From Ascoidea rubescens DSM 1968 (Eukaryota > Ascomycota > Saccharomycetes > Ascoideales > Ascoideaceae), in contig NW_017962919.1 of NCBI RefSeq assembly GCF_001661345.1, forward strand, positions 62,001 through 126,000: a stretch of 64,000 bases of DNA, written 5' to 3'. A program made the position numbers and the translations under genes. Of the stretch, positions 44,682 through 54,989 are shown piece by piece (positions within the stretch are counted from its first letter, which is position 1; every line of letters begins with the position of its first letter). The notes under the pieces were generated by a model. It was not told the DNA's origin, made no database searches, and was given only the letters and a program-made list of their open reading frames with translations.

Positions 44682-45407
44682 ATGAGTTCTGAAAAGAAAT
44701 TAGAGAAGAACCATTCTGTTGACTATTTATACTCATCTTCTCATTCTATTTGTTTTAACGCTGCTCTATCAAACAGTTACATTCAGAATTTTTATGATTA
44801 TTGCGATACAAATAAGATCAATCTCCCAGATCAACTACAATTTAAAGATAGCCAAAATGCAAAACATTTACGATTCTGTGCAAATTGCAATAATATCTAC
44901 TTACCTGGGGTGAATGTCACAATTCGAGTCAAATTTGACAAAGCAAATCCCAAAATCAAAAATAGAATCCGTCAAAATAAACAAACTAAACAAACTAAAC
45001 AAACTAAGCAACCGGAATCAAATGTAAAAGTCCAGTCAAATCAAATTATTGGAAAATGGAAACCAAGAAAAAGAGTCCTATCCTATAAATGTACTCTATG
45101 TAATCATGAACTTCTAATCCCCCTACTAACTCCAACTTCACAAAAAAAAACAAATTTTATAAAAGAAAATCCTTTAAAATCCAAGAACACTTCAAAAGAT
45201 CCTAGAGTTTACAATAATTCAAACTCAAACAAAAACATTGATGAAAATTCGAAAAATGCTCCTTTCACTGACAAAAATATTCACCTGGATTCAAAATCAT
45301 TGACTAAAAAAAAGAGAAAGAAACAAAAACATTCTCTCATAGACATAATTCAAAATAAAAAGTCTAAAAACCAAAAATCCTTGGAGATGAGTGATTTTTT
45401 TATGTAA
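44682..45407 (+). CDS. SNM1: Snm1, RNase MRP-specific protein subunit
   Basis: Snm1 is the protein found in RNase MRP but not RNase P, a member of the Rpr2/Rpp21/Snm1 zinc-ribbon family. The four zinc cysteines are at 66, 69, 137 and 140 (RFCANC...YKCTLC). The family stretch NNIYLPGVNVTIRV follows the first pair. The C-terminus KKKRKKQKHSLIDIIQNKKS, then MSDFFM, parallels the basic Snm1 tail that ends SLESFMKS, which is why Snm1 is preferred over Rpr2. A KQT repeat (residues 100-110) and an Asn/Lys linker extend it to 241 residues against 198 in S. cerevisiae. Confidence 0.87.
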   Translation: MSSEKKLEKNHSVDYLYSSSHSICFNAALSNSYIQNFYDYCDTNKINLPDQLQFKDSQNAKHLRFCANCNNIYLPGVNVTIRVKFDKANPKIKNRIRQNKQTKQTKQTKQPESNVKVQSNQIIGKWKPRKRVLSYKCTLCNHELLIPLLTPTSQKKTNFIKENPLKSKNTSKDPRVYNNSNSNKNIDENSKNAPFTDKNIHLDSKSLTKKKRKKQKHSLIDIIQNKKSKNQKSLEMSDFFM

Positions 45408-45715
45408 AACATGGGTTCTTATTTCGATTTCTACGTTTTATCGAACTTCCAACAGTATAAAATAATTAATCTAATCATTCCATACCATTTGTTTTGAATT
45501 AGAAAAATTTTCAAGAAACTCCAAATGAAAAATTTAGCTGGTGAAAACGATTTACTAGATCTTGTATCTTTTATTTAAATAGTTTCAATTCATATAATTT
45601 TATATTTTTTTTAGTCGTGAAACAGTATTTATAAGAAGAAAATTTTTTTGCAGAATATAATCAGTGTTAACGTTGCTCAGGACAAATAAAAAAACCAGCC
45701 TTAATAACTGGAAAT
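45408..45715. terminator. convergent 3' region SNM1 / NDUFB3-like
   Basis: 308 AT-rich bases between the two stop codons. No gene was seen. Confidence 0.45.
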
Positions 45716-45988
45716 TTAATGATGTTCATCATGATGATCCTTCTTCAAAAATATCTTTTCGTAAGCACAATAAGCTACGAATAATACACATGCTGTGCCG
45801 AAACCAGGAAGAGCACCTTTATATCTATTAGCAAAAGCACCTTGGTATCTCCATGCTTCTCTGTTCATAATTGTAATGGAGGAAAAAAAGTGAAGTTATT
45901 CGTTAGAGCTTATTCAATTAAAGAGGGAAACTGGCACAATAAATTGAAGTCGAGACACATACCTTCTTGCCCAAGGATCTGTAGCCAT
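45716..45988 (-). CDS. NDUFB3 (B12)-like subunit of respiratory complex I, two exons
   Basis: A 56-residue protein in two exons: 45988-45963 and 45860-45716. The 102-base intron (45962-45861) begins GTATGT, has a GCTCTAACG branch-like site, and ends AACAG. Exon 1 reads MATDPWARR. Exon 2 continues EAWRYQGAF...YKGALPGFGTAC, a single hydrophobic segment (VLFVAYCAYE) and a His-rich tail KKDHHDEHH. The DPWAR/EAWRY/LPG pattern and one membrane helix are those of NDUFB3, an accessory inner-membrane subunit. The intron lies inside an Arg codon and splicing keeps the frame. Its presence implies that this yeast keeps complex I. Confidence 0.85.
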
Positions 45989-46284
45989 TATGGTGAAAAA
46001 AAATAACTTTATGGATTAATTGGTTAATTGATGTTTGATAATCACAGCAAAATAGCTCTGTGGTTGGTTTTTGTTTCGCTGACTATCTGATAGTGAAGAA
46101 AGAAACGATTCTTAATAATTCTGGTTACTTCGTTTGTCATTGGCTAGACCGGATATAGATGGATCACGCCTTTTTCAAACCTCTCTTCAACTACTGTAAC
46201 TGAATTATTTTTCTCTTCCCTCAGAAATCACTCCGAACAAATACTGGGGAAGGCTATTACACAAGTCAGTATTGTTATTTAAAA
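45989..46284. promoter_or_regulatory. divergent promoter NDUFB3-like / RSM25
   Basis: 296 bases between divergent starts of two mitochondrial genes, so coordinated expression is possible. No site is claimed. Confidence 0.5.
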
Positions 46285-47076
46285 ATGAAACTAGAAAGGA
46301 AAGCATTGAATGTTTTAGAAACCGCTTCTCATGCTGTTAACTCTGGCTTACTATCCAAACAACCTGTGTGGATGCCAGTGGTTGCTGCTCATCCTCCATT
46401 GAAAGATTTGATCAGAGTACCATACCGATTAAACAAACTATCGGAAAGTAGAAATCAGGACTCAAAAACTAAAACCAAAAATTCAAATTCAGTGTTTAAA
46501 ACAAATAACAAAGATTTGAAACCGGCTAACCTTTATAAACCATCAAATTTGAATTTCTTAGCAGATGAGCTACGATCATTATTTTACAAACAACATCCAT
46601 GGGAACTAGCCAATCCAAAATTGGTTGTTGAAAATGCCAATGGTGATGATAATATATCTACCAACTACTCTAGTATTTTGAATGTTGGTAAAGCACTAGA
46701 TGGAGAAGCTGTTGTACAAAGAAGCCTATATATTAAGGAAAATTCAAAAGATTTGAGTCTTTTGCAATGCTATGATCAAGCAAGATTTGAATTTTACCAG
46801 GCGAAAATTCACCGTGAGTTGGCTGCTAATGTTGCCAAAGAAGAAGCACTGATGGCTGGAGCAGTGTTTGGAAAATCCCATATTGAAATTGGTTTTGAAC
46901 AAGAGCAGAATATTATTACACAATGGAAAAAGGACGCTACCTTCCAAACTAAAGTTTTGGATTCCAGTAAATCTTTTGGAGTCTCACAAAACTCATCTGC
47001 AAATAATCTAGAAAATGAAAATAAACAAAAATCAACCGATGAGCCTAGTGATGTATTTAATGACGAATATAGCTAG
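46285..47076 (+). CDS. RSM25: Rsm25 (mS23), mitochondrial ribosomal small-subunit protein
   Basis: A 263-residue protein matching yeast Rsm25 (264 residues). N-terminal KALNVLETASHAVNSGLL is followed by PVWMPVVAAHPPLKDLIRVP. The hallmark LADELRSLFYKQHPWELANP is followed by KLVVEN. Then come GKALDGEAVVQRSLYI and AYDHARYEFY-like CYDQARFEFYQAKIHRELAA. The C-terminal 40 residues are polar and variable. It works in the mitochondrial matrix as part of the 37S subunit. Confidence 0.94.
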   Translation: MKLERKALNVLETASHAVNSGLLSKQPVWMPVVAAHPPLKDLIRVPYRLNKLSESRNQDSKTKTKNSNSVFKTNNKDLKPANLYKPSNLNFLADELRSLFYKQHPWELANPKLVVENANGDDNISTNYSSILNVGKALDGEAVVQRSLYIKENSKDLSLLQCYDQARFEFYQAKIHRELAANVAKEEALMAGAVFGKSHIEIGFEQEQNIITQWKKDATFQTKVLDSSKSFGVSQNSSANNLENENKQKSTDEPSDVFNDEYS

Positions 47077-47378
47077 AAAAATGCATTAAAACAAGTATAA
47101 TACTGATTAATCTTACTATGGTTATCTTACGTACTTCAAGAAATCAAAGATAATCATAAATATATTTCTTTTTATGAATCCCATTAATTTATCACTGGGT
47201 GGGATTTTTTTCACTTTATTTTCAAATAATTGTCCCAACCGAAAAGTAATTTTGAATTCGTTAATTTCTGGATTGAACTATAAGATGTTGAAATAATTAT
47301 TATTTAGTATATATTCTGTATATAATATTTTATTAAATGTTCCATTTATTAACCCGCTATCAATCCAGATAAGGACCC
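47077..47378. other. AT-rich spacer
   Basis: 302 bases after RSM25 and before the 3' end of the broken minus-strand gene. Nothing was recognised. Confidence 0.4.
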
Positions 47379-48060
47379 TTAATTGATATACTGCAATAAA
47401 GGTAAACAGAAAGTTAGATGCTTGGTTGAGTGCTTAAAGAGATCACAAACATGAAGGGACAACCATCTTGAATCCTTTCCATTAGTGATATTTTTTATTT
47501 GCAGCATGTATTCACAATTGTTATCCACAATTGATATTTCCACTTTATCACCAACCACCAAATGATGCTGCTTGCTTAATGATAGCAATTCCACATCTAG
47601 TTTCAGCTGATGGCTGCATCGGACCAACTAATCATGAAACTGCATATTATTGAGAACCATACACTCAAATGACCACTCCAAGTATGGCTGCTTTTTGTGT
47701 TGTTTTGCAAAATAGTACAACGTCCAGTATTTCTTGACCTTGTACTCAATGAGACACATCAACTGCTCGTTCTTGTTGTGAACTTTGCTATAATATAGTT
47801 CCTTCAACTCGCTTGACGAAAATTCCTTCAAGTATCATCTTCAATATAGTGAGACCAAATCTTTTGTAATTCTGATGGTATTGCTATTCGTAGAAGAAGT
47901 CTAAAAACCTATCATTTAAGTGAAATATTATCTGCCAGCTGTTGATCAAAGTGTCAATGGACACAGATGGCATGGATAGTTTGACATATCTTTTTATCAA
48001 CCCCAACTTTTTATTCATATTATCATCTTGGGAGCTGCTTTAATGGAAGTTTCATACCTT
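47379..48060 (-). pseudogene. broken gene of unknown identity
   Basis: Two adjacent minus-strand frames (47831-47628 and 47627-47379) lie in the same phase with one TAG between them. They look like one protein: ELKELYYSKVHNKNEQLMCL ... KKQPYLEWSFECMVLNNMQF, stop, then HQLKLDVELLSLSKQHHLVV and GDKVEISIVDNNCEYMLQIK. Upstream (to about 48020) a third piece starting MNKKLGLIKRYVKLSM and containing LINSWQIIFHLNDRFLDFFY is in another phase. The even amino-acid composition suggests a real former gene. I do not recognise the family. Confidence 0.5.
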
Positions 48061-48536
48061 TGAATTGAAAAAGAGAGATTATCAATAGAATTGCCAAAAT
48101 CAGGCACAGCTGTTATGCTTTAAAAAAAAGTTGAATGTATTTAATGCTAGTAGGTTTGAAATGTTTTGGATTGTTTATATTTGATATGAACAAGTAGAAA
48201 AGAGTAATTAGAGTGATAGAAGATGAAAATCTTCAAGAAATTGTTAATAAGAGCCTTCTCTAATAATATTATTAATATATCTGTATCTGGAAATGTTGTT
48301 GAGACTGTTCTGTTATGACCTCGAACTACGTTAGTGTTTTTAAAAATATTGTTAGGTTGAGGTGGGATATTTCAATTTGAGGTGGGGTTGGCAAGATCTT
48401 CTTTTTGCTTCATCCACGGTCTTTTGTGAATCGAAGCGTACTGCGACCAGTTATAGCAAAATCAGTTTCCTCTCCATCAAATCACAGCTGGAGAATATTC
48501 AGTCCCATTCATCAAATCTCCATTAAATCTCTAGAT
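48061..48536. promoter_or_regulatory. CTO1-like upstream region
   Basis: 476 bases. The reading frame of the CTO1-like gene is open back to 48405 but without an ATG, so this is treated as leader and promoter. Confidence 0.45.
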
Positions 48537-49505
48537 ATGAAACCCAAATTTAAAATTACTCCAAAAGTAATAATAATTGATTGGGACGAAACGATAACAA
48601 AATATGATACTATCGGCCTACTTGGTTCTATTCCTTATAAAAATAAAATATTAAGCTGCAATTTACCACCATGGAGTCATTTCAATAATTACTACTTTCA
48701 GCAGTTCAAGAGTTTCAACGACTCATTTAACGCAAAGCATAAAGTCACATCTACTAAGGATGAAATTTACTATCAAAAACAGCTAAAATCAATCGATCTT
48801 TTGTCTATTAATAAAATAGTAAAGAGTAAGGTATTTGAAAATGTTACTGACAAACAGTTTAAAAATTTACTGGATGATATCAAAATAAGAGAAGGATTTT
48901 GGGAGTTTATCAATTCATTGATTCAAAATGACAATGAAAACCTTCCAAACTATAAAATAGCAAGAAAAATTATTATTCTTAGTGTGAATTGGTCAAAGCT
49001 TCCAATTCAACATGCTTTTATTCAAAATCTAGGTTCGGAAAATTATCACAAATACATTAAAATAATCACAAATGAGTTTGAGTTCCAAACTGTAAATACG
49101 AATGAATTGACTGGTAAAATAAATGATTCAAATGAACTTATTAATGTTTGTACTGGCAACTTGGACACGAAAAACCAAGATGGGCATGATATTCGATCGG
49201 GCTATGATAAACTACTTCAAGTGATTAAAATTAAAAACAGTCTGATGTTAAAAACAAAGGAGAAGGACATGATGATATACATTGGAGACAGCAGAACCGA
49301 TTTGTTATCCATGCTAAATTGTGATATTGGATTTATCATGAGTTCCTTTGATGACAAAACTATCAAAAGCTCTTTGTTAGATGTATGTCATGAGATGAAT
49401 ATTGAAATTAAAAGCATCAAAGATATTTTTCAACAGACCAGTCCAAACAATCTGGTTTTATTTAAAGTTGATTCGTGGTTTGATTTTAAAGGTGTTATCA
49501 ATTGA
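48537..49505 (+). CDS. CTO1: Cto1-like HAD-superfamily hydrolase
   Basis: A 322-residue HAD-fold protein like yeast YCR015C (Cto1), which has a role in cold tolerance but no known substrate. Motif I is IIIDWDETIT, with the nucleophile Asp15 and acid/base Asp17. Motif II is IILSVNWS. The metal-binding motif IV is YIGDSRTDLLSML. The long cap insertion between motifs I and II (about residues 30-140) fits the family. The first ATG in the frame is 48537; upstream codons are open to 48405 but lack ATG. It is the last host gene before the retrotransposon block. Confidence 0.82.
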   Translation: MKPKFKITPKVIIIDWDETITKYDTIGLLGSIPYKNKILSCNLPPWSHFNNYYFQQFKSFNDSFNAKHKVTSTKDEIYYQKQLKSIDLLSINKIVKSKVFENVTDKQFKNLLDDIKIREGFWEFINSLIQNDNENLPNYKIARKIIILSVNWSKLPIQHAFIQNLGSENYHKYIKIITNEFEFQTVNTNELTGKINDSNELINVCTGNLDTKNQDGHDIRSGYDKLLQVIKIKNSLMLKTKEKDMMIYIGDSRTDLLSMLNCDIGFIMSSFDDKTIKSSLLDVCHEMNIEIKSIKDIFQQTSPNNLVLFKVDSWFDFKGVIN

Positions 49506-49689
49506 CTATTTGTGCAGATTTCACTGAAGTTTATGAATTGAGAGGGGTAGCACAACTACTTTCAACAACAGTTGATCTAACGTAGCCATTAATTTAAAGA
49601 AAATTTGAATCTCCATTGGTTTTGCACCAATTGCATGAATATCTGCAAGCTACAAACTGATGATATCAATTCAAAGCAACCTGTAATAC

Positions 49690-52600
49690 CAACACACACT
49701 GATTGAATATTGCTGTGAGCCGCCCGCATGTCTACATTCGGTCCCTCGGTGTGTGTTACCGGTCTGCTCTCGTGACGCTCTGTAATCTGACCCAGTTCCC
49801 TATAAAAGGGGCTGGCGATCTCTTCTACGTTCTTTGTTCCGAGATACTTCATTACCTTAACATATTATCAACGATTCGCTACAACAGGTTATAAACGAAC
49901 TTGTAAATCTTTTCTGGCAAGCATCAAAAAGACTAATGGATGCTGTTAAATTTACTATTTCGCTTTAGGTCATAGGTCATAATGCTTTTCAATTTCGTCC
50001 GTTCTTTCAGGCCCTTATCAAAAAGCATTGATTTTTGCTGATGCCGTTGATTTAAGCAATGTTAAAGTTGCTTTTGATTTCAATTTCAATTTGATAATTA
50101 CTGCGGCACAGGATTCTGCATGATTGAAAAAAGTGGCACTCGATAGGTGGGATGGCCGTCAAATGTTAGGAAACCGAAATTAAATCTATGGTACGGTTGG
50201 AATGGAGGGTGCAATAATCAAGTCTAGGTCACGTATATCAGGCAAATAGTTGTAGGCACTACCCAACTCGAGAAAACACAATAAACTGCCTATGGCTTCC
50301 TCACAAACCATTTTAAGTTCTGCAAATCCAATCAAGATGCCGATATTTAGAATGAGCTTACTGAGTTGCGCACCACATAGTGAATGAAGACTCCATATAT
50401 ATGCCTTGAATTTTTCAGAAATGCATTGAATCGTGAAAATGTTCTGCAATTCAATTGGATAAGGATGGGCATCACAATGTTAAAGACCCACAGCTTACTG
50501 CTTTGCTAAAATAGAAGAACTGAGGCTGTCAACACGTGCATTAATGACATGCTGTTGGTGTCAAAATAAATGAAACGTGCATATTGTTTGTTTGTGCAGC
50601 TGGTCCGGCGTGCGTCAAAGCGGCTGCCGCATTTCCGCCTTAGTTGTGGCTATGTTTGATGCTTCAAATGACGATCGATCCTCAGTTCACTTACCATACA
50701 AAATAGTTAGCACACTCATGCTGACTGCAAATTGTAGTTTCACTGACGCTGACGCATTTCATATTAGTTGCTCAATCGTTGATTGCTAGGGCATACAAAG
50801 TCTATTCTCAAGTGTCAATGATGAATCGGCCAACTCAACTGCTGATGTTAAATTGTTGGCCGTTTACACTTTATAGTTGATGCTCAAATAATTGATGATT
50901 GTGGCGCCGCTGATGGCGCGGCGCTAATTTGATTATCGGCTGCTAGTATTTATGCACATTTGGCATTGATGGGGAGACAACAAAAATATTTTGGATGCTC
51001 AGTTAACTCATGAGAATAGACCGGCAAAGTAGTTTGAATGACTGGCCGCCTGCTCTGCTACCGATAACCATTACAAGCTGCCTCGATCGTAAGGCGCATT
51101 TAAGTGAAGCTGCTGCAAATGCCCTGGGCAGGATGTGCATCATATTTGCCAATTGTAGACTAATATGTGACTTATGTCGTGAAGGAAAAGCATTCATAAT
51201 TACATTTTTAGGTCCACTTGACCGGCCTCCGCTGCGCCAAACCGCCTCACGCCGGCACGGATATGACAATGCGAGTTGAGGCTGCTCATACGCATTGATA
51301 TTGAATTAATAATTTTTTTGATTTTTCATGATATCCAATTTTGCTCACAGTTGACTCATGCTTACTAAGAGTGGTCACGCAAATTCAGCACCTTCGAAGT
51401 AATCAACTATTACAGCATTAAGCTAATGATTTTTTCAGATCGGACAACGCGTTTGCATCTAAACTGTTCAAAATAATTTCACCAATTTGGAGATGTTTGA
51501 CTTGGAGTGTCATTGTCATGTACCTTTCTTTAATGTGCACACATTGACCGATGCACGAGATAATGGTGACATATTTTATGTCAGTGTTGATTAAGGCTTC
51601 TGAGGCCATTCTGTGATTATTGGACCTTTTCAGAGAGCACTGCCTCTGATAGCTTTTCCTCTTGCCAAGCGTGGCTGTCAGTTGAATAAAGTCATTCAAT
51701 GATTATGTAGAAGACAAACAAATGCTGTAATATTGAACAGATTTGGATGCTGTGTTATTCCTAAATCCCCGGACAAGTTAGACCATTCTCGGAAGGTGAT
51801 GGATGTCTTTCGCCAGGTTCCCTGATGCGAAACGTCTAGGGTGACCGGCAAAATGTAGATGTTTCATGATGTGTGTGGTAGTGTCACGTATTGAAGTCAT
51901 TTTGACAAAGCAGAACAACTAGTTAAAGTAGCGTCGTGTGCGGGAAGTCAGCAAGCAGTTTAATTTGTCATTGGGGTATCCCCGAGTGTGTTTGTGCTAT
52001 GGGGGAATGCTGGCCTGCTGCTGCGAGCGACCAAAGTAACACTGCAATTACATCGCACAAGTATTTGAAATTCTTCGTCAATGTAGGTGAGGAATATGTT
52101 AACATCATTCAAATGATAAGGAGCGGATTGAGTCGAAGAACAAACAATGCAATTTAAAGACTTTGTTGCATCCAGTGATGACAAATATTCTGTTGTAAAT
52201 GCAATCACTGGTATTGGTTTTGATAATTTCCGAATTGCTGGAACTAACAATGATCATCTAGCAGATCTTAAAGGGATTGTCAATATACTTCAATTGACCG
52301 CAAATCATTCAAGAGATGATATAATGAAGATTAATTGTGCCATTTTTGGCCGCTGGTTGATCTGGTTCAATTACAGTGAAACCACATCTAGCGGAATCAA
52401 TTCATAAAAGACCTTGCCATTCAACGCTGTAGACACTGCTAGTGTTCAACAGGCTTTTGTTAGTTGGCCGTAATTGTAGAATAGGGCCGGATGGCTTCCG
52501 TTAGCTGTTCACAGTCAAGAGAGCAACGGATGATGAATTTGCTACATCGAGATATGTTGGTCGAACTTTCTCTCAATTCTATTATATTGATTTTATTATT

Positions 52601-54175
52601 AAAGTTAGTATAGTGGTGAGATATAACTCGGCTAGGGTTCATCTTGCAGTTGCAGCATCAAAGTCGTGCGACCTTCATCAAATAAAGGTCATAACTATAT
52701 TTCATCTCCATGTTAATGACGCTAGGACCTCCGAGAAAGAACCTCTTAGATGAGTTAATGCAGAGTATCCCTTGAACTGGCGAGTCCTGCACAAATATTT
52801 TTGAGGAATCAATCAGTCTGTTTATTGTTGGTAGCGGAAGGTGCATAATGATCTCCAATTCTTTGAGTTCCAACTAGTTTAAGTTGAATATGGCGTTTTT
52901 AATTCGATCTCGAACAAATACTACCGCGTGCTTGCCTTATTAATGGTTGATTTTTTCATTGCCGGATCATCGGTTTAAATGGCCAAGCTCCTTAGATCAT
53001 ATTTATGATCATTGTTGAAAATGAAAAATTATGCAGTAATTACGGGTCTTTTTGTTGTACTTGATGCTGCTCAATGTAACGATTTTATTTCGCAATAATT
53101 GAAATCCGATATCAAAATGGTTTTTCAGCAGTGCAAGCTGGATCAATGCTATTTGCAAGGTGCAACAGTATTCATTATCGCATACACGGTGGTGCATGAA
53201 TCGGATGAAACTCAGTTAACTGATGAAGATCCATCACATCTGAAATCAATTGGAGGATCGTCGGACATTGGTTCTAGTTGATTTCGGTATGATTGTATCT
53301 CTGCAGTTTGGAAATTATGTTTATACATTGGTGAACTAAGCCTGATTCACTTAAGTTGTGCCAAAGGTCGACTAACATAGTTTACGTCAACAAATCTACC
53401 TGCTCATTACAAAGGAGCTTCATCGGATTAGATAGATAAAATATGAGACTGTCATTTGGGCTGCATATACAAATGATCAAAGGTCAGATGGTAGTTTGAC
53501 GTTGTTCATCAATGAAATAGCAGTTACTTTGAACATCAATAACCAGGGTTCGGTGGACTTGCTGACTTCAGCAGGTGACTACATTTTGCTTATTGAAGCT
53601 CTCAAAGAAGCCCTGTTCCTAATGGAGGTTTTCAAGTTCTTTGGAACAAATGATAATCGTCTAATCATTGATTCTGAGAAGAATTCGGCTATCAACCTGG
53701 CTAACCCTATCACGAATCACAGAAGTCCCCAGCATATTTCAACCAATATTCAATTTTTAAACCGTTTTGCAGTTTATTTACTACTTTTGCAACATTGGCT
53801 ACCGATTATATATTTGCAAATATAATGACCAAGAAGCTGAGCGCCGCAGTGTTCACAGAATTCAATCATTTCTTTGTACGAATGAATCGTCTCTTGATTT
53901 CGTATTGTTGATTGCATTTTTCGGGTTCTATGTCAGTACTATATTTTCATTGAAATTTGCTGGTTCGGCTTCAGTATTAATAGCAGCATACACGACCGAT
54001 TGTCAATATATATTTTCTACAACCGCTAGAAGTTGATTGTATCACGGTGAGATTGTTTCTTGTCAAAACGTGCAAGTTGGTACTGTCACGTACTTGTTGC
54101 TGGTGTTAATAAGAATATTTAGTAAATTTGTCATAGTTTCATTCTTGGTTTTTGATTGATTTTAAGTGGGGGACA
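49690..54175 (+). mobile_element. Ty1/copia LTR retrotransposon fossil A
   Basis: A decayed Pseudoviridae-type element. Parts in order: LTR-end/leader with a TATAAAAG box at 49801 and the start of gag near 49936, protease remnant about 50730-50790, integrase and reverse transcriptase region about 51000-53000, and RNase H remnant about 53500-53760. The leader is homologous to that of elements B and C. A purine-rich tract at 54163-54172 is a plausible end of the internal part. No pair of LTRs was recognised. It is broken, with tens of interruptions. The weak similarity among the three copies suggests great age. Confidence 0.75.
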
Positions 54176-54989
54176 TGATGGCGGCTTGTACGCTGTTTCA
54201 ACGATCTGGGTGCTCCCCAACAACCAACCTGCAAATGTGCCTAGCTAACGCTTTTGACATATATTACAAAAGAACCTGCAGAATTTGTGTTTTCATCAGT
54301 TAGATGAGTTTTTCTAATGCAACACAGCTGCCTGTTGATCAGAACAGGCATTTCTCTCCCTCCATCATCTTTGATTTTAAATGGCTGGGCCTAAGATTTG
54401 ATCGAATATTACTCCGTCAGTCAGCGGATCCGTGATAACCTTGAAGTCCACTCACAAGTGCTAATTGATTGGCCAACGCAAACGGGGGCTTGCAGCTTCT
54501 GTAAATCACTTGACTAGATTGAGTTATTCGTGTGAACTGCTGCTAGTGGGATAGATCAAGCAGCGTCCCGCAGGAGGAGCAGTGACAAATACTGAGGAAC
54601 CGGATGCGAAGACGCGGGAAACGCACAACAGCCCCCTTAATTCAGTATCCAATCTTCAGAAGATCAGGTCAATCCATTCAAAAGTATTAGACAAGCTGCA
54701 AACCACCGTTTGCGTTGGACATACTATTTCCACGTGTGAGTGGGATTCCAGTTCTTCTCAGATCCGATCACGGACGCTGTGAATTGGTTCAGATCCGATG
54801 TCCGGCCATTCGAAGTCAAAGAACTTGGTGTGAGAGAGATGACTGATTTAAAGTACAGGCATGCGCCTTGGTTGAGAAAGACTTTTCTAATTTATTAAGC
54901 CACATGGACTGAGTGGATCTTTAGTCTTGTTCGTTCGAACCGTTAACTAGCCACTTTGTTGGGTTGCTTGTTTTCAAAAGCCACTTCTC
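54176..54989. other. sequence between retrotransposon fossils A and C
   Basis: 814 bases without a recognisable gene. It may include remains of the 3' ends of both elements, which point toward each other here. A 66-codon open frame at 54582 has no known domain. Confidence 0.35.
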
